Shown here: in pieces, positions 13,220-18,260 of the stretch
Layout: each line of letters opens with the position of its first letter
How positions within the stretch are numbered: position 1 is the stretch's first letter
NCBI GenBank assembly: GCA_900550615.1
Contig: URSX01000029.1
Location: 1 to 18,260 of the forward strand
Length of the DNA stretch: 18,260 nt
Direction: 5' to 3'
Source of the DNA: an uncultured Eubacteriales bacterium
Lineage (GTDB): Bacteria > Bacillota > Clostridia > Oscillospirales > Oscillospiraceae
The notes under the pieces: generated by a model
What the model was told of the DNA's origin: nothing
Database searches by the model: none
Seen by the model: only the letters and a program-made list of their open reading frames with translations
Made by a program: the position numbers and the translations under genes

Positions 13220-14698
13220 ATGAAACGATCCAGCGGCATGATCCTGCCGGTTTTTTCCCTGCCCTCCCCCCACGGCATCGGTACCCTGGGCCAGGCGGCT
13301 TATGATTTTATCGATTTTCTCCGGGACGCCGGACAGTCCTGGTGGCAGATGCTGCCCCTGGGCCCCACGGGCTACGGAGACTCCCCCTACCAGAGCCTTT
13401 CCGCCTATGCGGGCAACCCCTACTTCATCGACCTGGAGCTGCTGGCGCAGGAGGGGCTGCTGACCCGGGAGGAGATCGCCGCCCAGCCCTGGGGCGCGGA
13501 GCCCAACCGGGTGGACTACAGCGCCCTGTATGCCCACCGCCTTGCGCTGCTGCAAAAGGCCGCCCGACGGGGCCTGATCCGGGGGAACCAGGCCGTGGAC
13601 GCTTTTTTGCAGGAAAATAGGCATTGGCTGCCGGACTACGCCCTGTACATGGCGGTGAAGGAGCACTTCGGCCACCTGCCCTGGACCCAGTGGCCCGAAG
13701 AGGACATCCGCCTGCGCAGGCCCGAGGCCCTGGCCCACTATCGGCAGCTGCTGTCCGAGGAAACTGAAACGCACCAGTACATTCAGTTTCTCTTTTTCCG
13801 CCAGTGGGATGCCCTTTGCCGCTACGCCCACAGCCAGGGCATCGGCATCATCGGTGACATGCCCATCTATGTGTCCATGGACAGCGCCGATGTGTGGACG
13901 GAGCCGCAGTTCTTTCAGCTGGACAGCTGCGGCCATCCCACGGAGGTGGCCGGTGTGCCGCCGGACAGCTTCAGCGCGGACGGCCAGCTCTGGGGCAATC
14001 CCCTCTACGACTGGGAGGCCATGGCCGCAGACGGCTATGGCTGGTGGATTCGTCGGGTGGACGGCGCGGCCAAGCTGTACGACGTGATCCGTCTGGATCA
14101 TTTCCGGGGCTTTGAGAGCTACTGGGCCGTGCCCTATGGCGAGACCACGGCGCAGAAGGGCCGATGGCGCAAGGGGCCGGGGATGGACCTGATCGGCGTG
14201 CTGCTGAATTGGTTCCCGCAGCTGCGCTTTATCGCCGAGGATCTGGGGTATCTGACGCCCCAGGTGCACCAGCTGCTGGCCGACTCCGGTCTGCCGGGGA
14301 TGAAGGTGCTGGCGTTCGCCTTTGACGCCCAAGAGCCCAGCAATTACCTGCCCCATCTGTTCACGCCCAACTGCGTGTGCTACACCGGCACCCACGACAA
14401 CGCCCCCCTGCGGGCCTGGCTGGAGGAGACCAGCCCGGAGGATCTGGCCTTCGCAGCGGAATACCTCGGGCTCAGCGCACAGGAGGGGGTTCTCCGGGGC
14501 CTGCTCCGGGGCGGCCTGTCCAGTGTGGCGGAGCTGTTTGTAGCTCAGGTGCAGGACTATCTGGGGCTGGGCGCTCAGGGCCGCATCAACACCCCCGGCA
14601 CCGTCCACGGCAACTGGCAGTGGCGGCTCCTGCCCGGGCAGCTGGACGGAACCCTTGCCACCCGCATCGCCCGGCTCACACGGCTGTATGGGAGATGA
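13220..14698 (+). CDS. malQ: 4-alpha-glucanotransferase (amylomaltase, GH77)
   Basis: A 492-residue GH77 enzyme, normal length for bacterial amylomaltase. It transfers alpha-1,4-glucan segments between maltodextrins, releasing glucose in maltodextrin or glycogen use. The N terminus MILPVFSLPSPHGIGTLG and WWQMLPLGPTGYGDSPYQS (about 41-59) are family signatures. The catalytic residues can be assigned: nucleophile Asp293 (RLDHFRG), acid/base Glu340 (FIAEDLG) and transition-state Asp393 (YTGTHDN). Substrate-loop sequences PPDSFSADGQLWGNPLYDW (248-265) are intact. The start at 13220 has GAGGTGA. It is monocistronic, with its own promoter and terminator. No other maltodextrin or glycogen gene is in the window. 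Confidence 0.97.
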   Translation: MKRSSGMILPVFSLPSPHGIGTLGQAAYDFIDFLRDAGQSWWQMLPLGPTGYGDSPYQSLSAYAGNPYFIDLELLAQEGLLTREEIAAQPWGAEPNRVDYSALYAHRLALLQKAARRGLIRGNQAVDAFLQENRHWLPDYALYMAVKEHFGHLPWTQWPEEDIRLRRPEALAHYRQLLSEETETHQYIQFLFFRQWDALCRYAHSQGIGIIGDMPIYVSMDSADVWTEPQFFQLDSCGHPTEVAGVPPDSFSADGQLWGNPLYDWEAMAADGYGWWIRRVDGAAKLYDVIRLDHFRGFESYWAVPYGETTAQKGRWRKGPGMDLIGVLLNWFPQLRFIAEDLGYLTPQVHQLLADSGLPGMKVLAFAFDAQEPSNYLPHLFTPNCVCYTGTHDNAPLRAWLEETSPEDLAFAAEYLGLSAQEGVLRGLLRGGLSSVAELFVAQVQDYLGLGAQGRINTPGTVHGNWQWRLLPGQLDGTLATRIARLTRLYGR

Positions 14699-14734
14699 CC
14701 CGGCCGGAATCCCCCTTCCATTCAATGTAAAAAA

Positions 14735-14766
14735 GGAGGCAGGCAGCCAAAAGGCCGCCTGCCTCC
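14735..14766. terminator. Terminator between convergent malQ and tyrA
   Basis: GGAGGCAGGC and GCCTGCCTCC (14735-14744, 14757-14766) with an inner GCC/GGC pair and an AAAA loop. The minus-strand side has a good T run (reading TTTTTT after the stem); the plus side is only moderately T-rich. Confidence 0.85.
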
Positions 14767-14803
14767 CTGTTCGTTTGATTATAGGTGCGTTCTTGCCGGG
14801 GAT

Positions 14804-15637
14804 CTACCGGCCGTCCACCTCTTCCTTGGCCCGGCGGCCGTCGTCCAGCAGCTGCGTCAGCCGCTCCACATCGTCCTCCGCCATAGCCGCCCGGTACTCC
14901 CCCAGCGCGCCGATGAGCCCATCCAGCTCCCGGAGCAGGTTGTCCTTATTTTCCAGGAAAAGCTCCGCCCACATGGGCGGATTCAGCCAGGCCACCCGGG
15001 TCAGATCCCGATAGCTGCCGGCGGAAAAGCCCTTGCGCTTGCGGGCCGTAGGGCTCTTGATATAGGCGTTGGAGATGACATGGGCCATCTGGGAGGTAAA
15101 GGCGATGATCTCATCGTGCTCCTCGGCGGTGGTGACGCTGATGCGGCCGAACTGAGCCGGCTTCAGCAGCTCATTTACCCGGCCCAGCAGGGCAATATCG
15201 TCATACACCGGCGGCACGATGACCATGGGCGCGCCCTTAAATAGAGTGGCCGAGGCGTACTTGAACCCGGAGTTGTGGGTACCCGCCATGGGATGCCCGC
15301 CCAGATAGGTAAAGCCCCACTGCCGGGCCAGGGGGAACCCCACCGCACACACCACCCGCTTGGTGCCGCAGCAGTCGATGACCACCGGCTTCTTCCCAAA
15401 ATGCGGCGCAAATTCCTCCAGAGCCCGGCAGGCGGCCTCCGGCTGGATGGCGATGAGCACAATGTCACACTGGTCAATATTGGCCTCCGTCAGCTCCGCG
15501 TCCACCGCGCCGCTGACCATGGCAAAGTCCAGAGTAGACCGGTCCGTGTCCAGGGCCAGAACCGTGTGGCCCGCCTGGCTGTATGCCTTGGCCAGAGACC
15601 CGCCGATGAGGCCCAGGCCGATAATTCCCGCAATCAT
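14804..15637 (-). CDS. tyrA: Prephenate dehydrogenase
   Basis: A 277-residue NAD(P)-dependent enzyme that oxidatively decarboxylates prephenate to 4-hydroxyphenylpyruvate, the tyrosine branch step. The Rossmann motif GLGLIGGS covers residues 7-14. LGGHPMAGTHNSG (112-124) holds the conserved His115 expected to act in catalysis. The C-terminal helical dimer domain runs from about 165 (including KRKGFSAGSYRDLTRVAW). It has no ACT domain, unlike the longer Bacillus enzyme, so feedback by tyrosine on this enzyme is less certain. Its ATG overlaps the aroF stop by four bases (ATGA), so it is translationally coupled and in the same operon, under the aroF leader. Confidence 0.96.
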   Translation of the reverse strand: MIAGIIGLGLIGGSLAKAYSQAGHTVLALDTDRSTLDFAMVSGAVDAELTEANIDQCDIVLIAIQPEAACRALEEFAPHFGKKPVVIDCCGTKRVVCAVGFPLARQWGFTYLGGHPMAGTHNSGFKYASATLFKGAPMVIVPPVYDDIALLGRVNELLKPAQFGRISVTTAEEHDEIIAFTSQMAHVISNAYIKSPTARKRKGFSAGSYRDLTRVAWLNPPMWAELFLENKDNLLRELDGLIGALGEYRAAMAEDDVERLTQLLDDGRRAKEEVDGR

Positions 15638-16638
15638 TTCGTAATGACCTCCCGAATGCTGTGTACTTTCTCCGCCAGCGCCGCGTATTCCTCCGGCCGC
15701 AGGGACTGGGCCCCGTCACACAGGGCGTGCATGGGGTCGTTGTGCACCTCGATGATCAGCCCATCTGCGCCGCAGGCCGTGCCCGCCAGGGCCATGGGCG
15801 GCACCAGCCGGGCAATGCCCGTGGCGTGGCTGGGATCCACGATGATGGGCAGATGGGTCAGCTCCCGCAGCATGGGCACCGCCGCCAGATCCAGGGTGTT
15901 GCGGGTATAGTCGTCAAAGGTGCGGATGCCCCGCTCGCAGAGGATCACCTGCTCGTTGCCCCCGGCCATGATGTACTCCGCGCTCATCAGCAGCTCCTTC
16001 AGGGTGTTGGCCAGACCTCTCTTCAGCAGAATAGGCTTGCGCAGCTTCCCCAGCTCCTTCAGCAGGTCGAAGTTCTGCATGTTCCGGGCGCCCACCTGGA
16101 TGAGATCCACATCCTCAAACAGTGGCAGGTGCTTCACGCCCATGATTTCCGTCACGATGGGCAGGCCCGTCTCCTTCCGGGCGATCTTCAGCAGCTCGAT
16201 GCCGTCGGCCTGCATCCCCTGGAAGTCGTAGGGGGAGGTGCGGGGCTTGAACGCGCCGCCCCGGAGCATGTTGGCCCCGGACGCTTTCACGGACTTGGCG
16301 ATGGAGACGATCTGCTCCTCCGACTCCACGGAGCAGGGCCCAGCGATCATGCAGAAGTTCCCGCTGCCTACCTTCACGCCGCTGACATCCACCACCGTGT
16401 CCTCCGGGTGGAATTTCCGGTTGCAGCACTTGAATGGCTCCGTGACCCGCTTCACGGAGTCCACGATGTCCAGACTGGCGATGAGGTCCATGTCCACCTG
16501 GGTGGTGTCCCCCACCAGGCCCAGGACCGTCTGGTATACGCCCTGGGAGACATGGATGGTCAGGCCCTTGTCCTTCAGCCAGTGGATCAGCTGGTCGCGT
16601 TTTTCTTCCTTTACACCGTTTTTCAGTATCACGATCAT
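15634..16638 (-). CDS. aroF: DAHP synthase (3-deoxy-7-phosphoheptulonate synthase), type I beta with N-terminal regulatory domain
   Basis: A 334-residue enzyme that condenses phosphoenolpyruvate and erythrose 4-phosphate, the first step of the common aromatic pathway. Residues 1-68 (MIVILKNGVKEEKRDQLIHW...) are the ferredoxin-like regulatory domain known from the Thermotoga enzyme, where it mediates tyrosine inhibition. The barrel begins at about 90 with MIAGPCSVES (Cys102 metal ligand), then RGGAFKPRTSPYDFQG (126-141), QVGARNMQNF (181-190), LLKRG (204-208), ILCERGIRTF (232-241) and DPSHATG (268-274, His271 metal ligand). The start at 16638 has GGAGGAAAAGACC. It is the first gene of aroF-tyrA, downstream of a leader peptide, antiterminator and terminator. 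Confidence 0.96.
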   Translation of the reverse strand: MIVILKNGVKEEKRDQLIHWLKDKGLTIHVSQGVYQTVLGLVGDTTQVDMDLIASLDIVDSVKRVTEPFKCCNRKFHPEDTVVDVSGVKVGSGNFCMIAGPCSVESEEQIVSIAKSVKASGANMLRGGAFKPRTSPYDFQGMQADGIELLKIARKETGLPIVTEIMGVKHLPLFEDVDLIQVGARNMQNFDLLKELGKLRKPILLKRGLANTLKELLMSAEYIMAGGNEQVILCERGIRTFDDYTRNTLDLAAVPMLRELTHLPIIVDPSHATGIARLVPPMALAGTACGADGLIIEVHNDPMHALCDGAQSLRPEEYAALAEKVHSIREVITK

Positions 16639-16678
16639 GGTCTTTTCCTCCGTTTATCTGCGAGATTTTCATTTTTGC

Positions 16679-16714
16679 AAAAATAAATGCGGCACCGGAT
16701 AACCCGTGCCGCAT
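16679..16714 (-). terminator. Attenuator terminator in the aroF-tyrA leader
   Basis: On the minus strand ATGCGGCAC (16714-16706) pairs with GTGCCGCAT (16695-16687), with two further inner G-C pairs, and is followed by TTATTTTT (16686-16679). It stands 41 bases before the aroF start, downstream of the operon's promoter, so it would abort transcription inside the leader. Its upstream arm and loop can instead pair with 16741-16758. Confidence 0.88.
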
Positions 16715-16740
16715 AGAAAAGCCTGTTATGGTTTCCTTTT

Positions 16741-16758
16741 ACGCATCACAAATTATCC
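16741..16758 (-). promoter_or_regulatory. Antiterminator strand of the aroF-tyrA attenuator
   Basis: GGATAATTTGTGATGCGT (minus, 16758-16741) can pair along 18 positions with the terminator's 5' arm and loop (16714-16697): 17 pairs counting G-U wobbles and one A-G mismatch. Pairing would prevent the terminator. Its first two G residues also belong to the competing hairpin over the leader codons. Confidence 0.75.
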
Positions 16759-16779
16759 TTACTACCAAAGATAGTAAAG
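16757..16779 (-). promoter_or_regulatory. Leader hairpin over the Tyr-Tyr codons (region 1:2)
   Basis: CTTTACTATC and GGTAGTAAGG on the minus strand form a 10-bp stem (with G-U pairs) around a TTT loop. The 5' strand is the leader codons Leu-Tyr-Tyr; the 3' strand contains the stop TAG and the first GG of the antiterminator. A ribosome on this stretch would decide which structure forms. Confidence 0.7.
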
Positions 16780-16818
16780 TAATAGTAATACCCGTAAGAA
16801 ACGCAGAACATCTGTCAT
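16762..16818 (-). CDS. Aromatic-rich leader peptide of the aroF-tyrA operon
   Basis: An 18-codon open frame reading MTDVLRFLRVLLLLYYLW then TAG. It begins about 17 bases after the predicted transcript start and ends just before the antiterminator strand. It has Phe7, tandem Tyr15-Tyr16 and Trp18, the three aromatic end products, placed where a stalled ribosome would cover the 1:2 hairpin. An in-frame TAG lies three codons before the ATG, so there is no longer version. The Shine-Dalgarno match is GCGAGG, only one base before the ATG, a weak or unusual spacing and the main doubt. Leucine codons are also abundant. It is best read as the sensing peptide of an attenuator. Confidence 0.7.
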   Translation of the reverse strand: MTDVLRFLRVLLLLYYLW

Positions 16819-16841
16819 ACCTCGCTATATGATTTGACCCT

Positions 16842-16870
16842 ATTATAGGAGATGCCGCCGCCATTGTCAA
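16842..16870 (-). promoter_or_regulatory. Consensus sigma-A promoter of the aroF-tyrA operon
   Basis: A perfect TTGACA (16865-16870) and a perfect TATAAT (16842-16847) on the minus strand with 17 bases between. The predicted start is near 16835, giving a leader of about 197 bases before aroF. A promoter this strong ahead of a biosynthetic operon fits control by attenuation downstream. Confidence 0.92.
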
Positions 16871-16966
16871 CCGTTCTTTGGAGAATCTTCCACAGTTTTC
16901 TCCCGTGATCCCCCCGTTTCTTTTTCCGAAACCGACAATTCCGGCACGCATCCCGCCGCGCCTTGC

Positions 16967-17428
16967 TCAGGAGATGCTTGCTTCTCCCGTAAGCGTCATC
17001 ACGGCGAAAAACAGCAGGAAGGCGGCAAATACAAAGAAAAAGAAGCCGCCCAGAACAGGCTTTCTGGGCCTGTTCTCCGTGATATCCTCGGGGTTCTGGG
17101 GATCGTAATACCCCGGCACCTGCCGCCCCAGGTCCCCGGGGCCGACGCTCTGGCGGCTGCTGCGGCGATAGGTCTTCCCATCCACCACATACTCATAGGT
17201 GGGCAGGTAAACCGTGTCATAGCGCTGCACACGGGTGCCGTCCTCCTGCTCCTCCCAGGTCTCCAGGGTGTCCTGCTGCAGATCCGCCACCGTCATCATG
17301 GTGCTGTCGGTGTATTTCTGCACATCGCTCTCATACCCTTTCTGTGCGCTGCGCCGGGAGCGGATGCCCAGCCAGATCAGCAGCAGGGCCGCCAGGGCAA
17401 ACCCAATGCCATACAGCAAATTCTCCAT
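16967..17428 (-). CDS. DUF3592-like membrane protein
   Basis: A 153-residue protein with the start at 17428, chosen for AGAGGAGAG upstream and because it puts the first membrane helix at the N terminus; a longer frame to 17500 has no ribosome site. Helix 1 spans about residues 4-21, followed by RSRRSAQK. A central soluble domain (about 30-120) contains YDTVYLPTYEYVVDGKTYR and GRQVPGYYDPQNPEDI, the pattern of DUF3592 proteins. Helix 2 is phenylalanine-rich at about 125-147 (VLGGFFFFVFAAFLLFFAVM). The function is unknown. It appears to stand alone between the aromatic operon and sigG. Confidence 0.8.
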   Translation of the reverse strand: MENLLYGIGFALAALLLIWLGIRSRRSAQKGYESDVQKYTDSTMMTVADLQQDTLETWEEQEDGTRVQRYDTVYLPTYEYVVDGKTYRRSSRQSVGPGDLGRQVPGYYDPQNPEDITENRPRKPVLGGFFFFVFAAFLLFFAVMTLTGEASIS

Positions 17429-17538
17429 ATTCTCTCCTCTCTGCCGCCCCTGCGGCGGGTCATATATAGTCAGTGTATCGTAAACACGCCGCAAAATCAA
17501 TCATTTTCTTCCAGGTATTTTCCCCAACGCAAAAATCA

Positions 17539-17560
17539 GGACGGACATAAATGTCCGTCC
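17539..17560. terminator. Hairpin, possible terminator downstream of sigG
   Basis: GGACGGACAT and ATGTCCGTCC form a perfect stem around AA. On the minus strand it is followed by TGATTTTTG, so it could end transcripts arriving from sigG. Confidence 0.55.
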
Positions 17561-17611
17561 GAGACTGTCGATAAAGTGGTATATTTGCGGCAACGGTAAG
17601 GAAGAGTGTGT

Positions 17612-17702
17612 GAGGGAAATCCAAGAAGGGTTTCCCTCGCCATTAAAATCACAAGTTTTTGAAACTTAATCAGCGTGTCGAAAAGGCTTTTTCGACACGC
17701 TG
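17612..17702. repeat. Cluster of three palindromes downstream of sigG, suspected repeat element
   Basis: GAGGGAAA/TTTCCCTC (17612-17619, 17631-17638), AAGTTT/AAACTT (17653-17658, 17662-17667), and a perfect 14-bp stem CAGCGTGTCGAAAA/TTTTCGACACGCTG with a GGCT loop (17671-17702). The last can act as the sigG terminator. The cluster is denser than a terminator needs and has no coding frame. Confidence 0.6.
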
Positions 17703-17711
17703 GTCCTCAAT

Positions 17712-18260
17712 TTATAGGTTCTTCTTTATCTCCCCGATGGCGCCCTTTTCCAGACGGCTCACCTGGGCCTGAGAGATGCCTATCTCCCGGGAAACCTCCA
17801 TCTGGGTCTTCCCCTCGCTGTAGCGCAGGGCCAGAATATCCCGCTGACGGGGCGTGAGCCGGGCAATGGCGTCCTTCAGGGCCAGCTGCTGCAGCCAGCA
17901 GGAATCGGTGCTGTTTTCATCGCCGATCTGATCCATGATGCGCAGGGCATCGCCGCCGCTGTCGTACAGCGGCTCATACAGCGACACCGGGTCGGCCATG
18001 GCGTCCATGGCGAACACCACCTCCTCCCGGCGGATCCCCAGCTCCCGGGCAATCTGCTCCACGGTAGGCTCCCGCTGCTGCCGGGCCAGGAGCTTTTCCC
18101 GGGCCTGGAGCACCCGGTAGGCCGTGTCCCGCACGCTGCGGCTGACGCGCAGGGGGCTGTTATCCCGCAGGTAGCGGCGGATCTCACCGATGATCATCGG
18201 AACTGCATAAGTAGAAAATTTCACATTAAATGATGCATCAAAGTTTTTTATTGCTTTGAC
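17712..18260 (-). CDS. sigG: RNA polymerase sporulation sigma factor SigG (5' end beyond the window)
   Basis: Only the last 182 residues are in the window; the frame stays open through 18260, so the N-terminal region is missing. Visible parts are the end of region 2 (AIKNFD, then VKFSTYAVPMIIGEIRRYLRDN), region 3 (VSRSVRDTAYRVL to EPTVEQIARELGI), a linker, DPVSLYEPLYDSGGDALRIMDQIGDE, and region 4 (LTPRQRDILALRYSEGKTQMEVSREIGISQAQVSRLEKGAI), whose helix-turn-helix reads the -35 element. The DPVSLxEP, MDQI and GKTQMEV wording matches SigG, the late forespore sigma factor, rather than SigF. The first 20 visible codons are AT-rich (3 of 20 end in G/C) while the next 20 are GC-rich (18 of 20); see findings. 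Confidence 0.92.
   Translation of the reverse strand, partial: VKAIKNFDASFNVKFSTYAVPMIIGEIRRYLRDNSPLRVSRSVRDTAYRVLQAREKLLARQQREPTVEQIARELGIRREEVVFAMDAMADPVSLYEPLYDSGGDALRIMDQIGDENSTDSCWLQQLALKDAIARLTPRQRDILALRYSEGKTQMEVSREIGISQAQVSRLEKGAIGEIKKNL

Noticed and set aside
13160..14725. 521-codon minus-strand frame opposite malQ, and 15661-16686 opposite aroF-tyrA
   Set aside because: Both are shadows of genes with complete catalytic motifs.
16639..16841. T-box riboswitch upstream of aroF
   Set aside because: The leader is about 197 bases and lacks the conserved T-box sequence (AGGGUGGNACCGCG-type) and specifier stem; the peptide-attenuator structure explains it better.
16739..16951. 70-residue minus-strand open frame across the aroF leader
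   Set aside because: It begins upstream of the perfect promoter, has no ribosome site, and runs through the leader in a different frame from the aromatic peptide.
1..18260. CRISPR array, tRNA, rRNA, transposase, prophage or restriction system
   Set aside because: Looked for on both strands; no regularly spaced repeats, tRNA-like cloverleaf, rRNA segment or transposase/integrase motif was seen.

Overview
The window reads as ordinary chromosome from a GC-rich, spore-forming member of the Clostridia. The Oscillospiraceae (Flavonifractor/Lawsonibacter/Oscillibacter-like) are the best guess. Pointers are a forespore sigma factor (SigG), ribosomal protein S21, a YloU/YloV pair, an EF-P gene next to a CD1247-type acidic zinc-ribbon protein, consensus sigma-A promoters with strong Shine-Dalgarno sites, and an LPXTG-like surface protein. 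The taxonomic guess is inference; no rRNA gene is present.

Layout. 54-4050 (minus): yqeG phosphatase, M24 aminopeptidase, efp and the CD1247-like protein, then a separately terminated DUF2974 hydrolase. 4134-4895 (plus): an unrecognised, possibly degenerate glycosidase-like protein. 4980-5165 (minus): rpsU with a consensus promoter. 5436-7485 (plus): Asp23/YloU followed by the fatty acid kinase FakA/YloV. 7541-8440: a more AT-rich insert with palindromic repeats, a 47-residue membrane peptide, a 76-residue membrane protein and a divergent XRE regulator with two matching operator-like palindromes. 8460-9437 (minus): pfkA, divergent from a small unknown gene (9573-9824). 9945-12848 (minus): a 967-residue surface protein that joins a 5'-nucleotidase, a SAM-hydrolase-like C-terminal domain and a tyrosine-phosphatase-like domain. 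13220-14698 (plus): malQ. 14804-16638 (minus): the aroF-tyrA operon. 16967-17428 (minus): a DUF3592-like membrane protein. 17712-18260 (minus): sigG, running off the window.

The most interesting element is the leader of aroF-tyrA (about 16638-16870). A perfect TTGACA-17-TATAAT promoter is followed by an 18-codon open frame ending Tyr-Tyr-Leu-Trp-stop, a hairpin over those codons, an 18-nt antiterminator strand and an intrinsic terminator. These parts have the layout of a ribosome-mediated tyrosine/aromatic attenuator. It would control DAHP synthase and prephenate dehydrogenase, the first step of the common aromatic pathway and a step of the tyrosine branch.

Two technical cautions: the first nine bases equal the end of the common Illumina adapter, and the last 60 bases of sigG switch abruptly to AT-rich codon use at a 14-bp palindrome. 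Both suggest the window ends may be contig ends, and the right-hand one may be a chimeric join.
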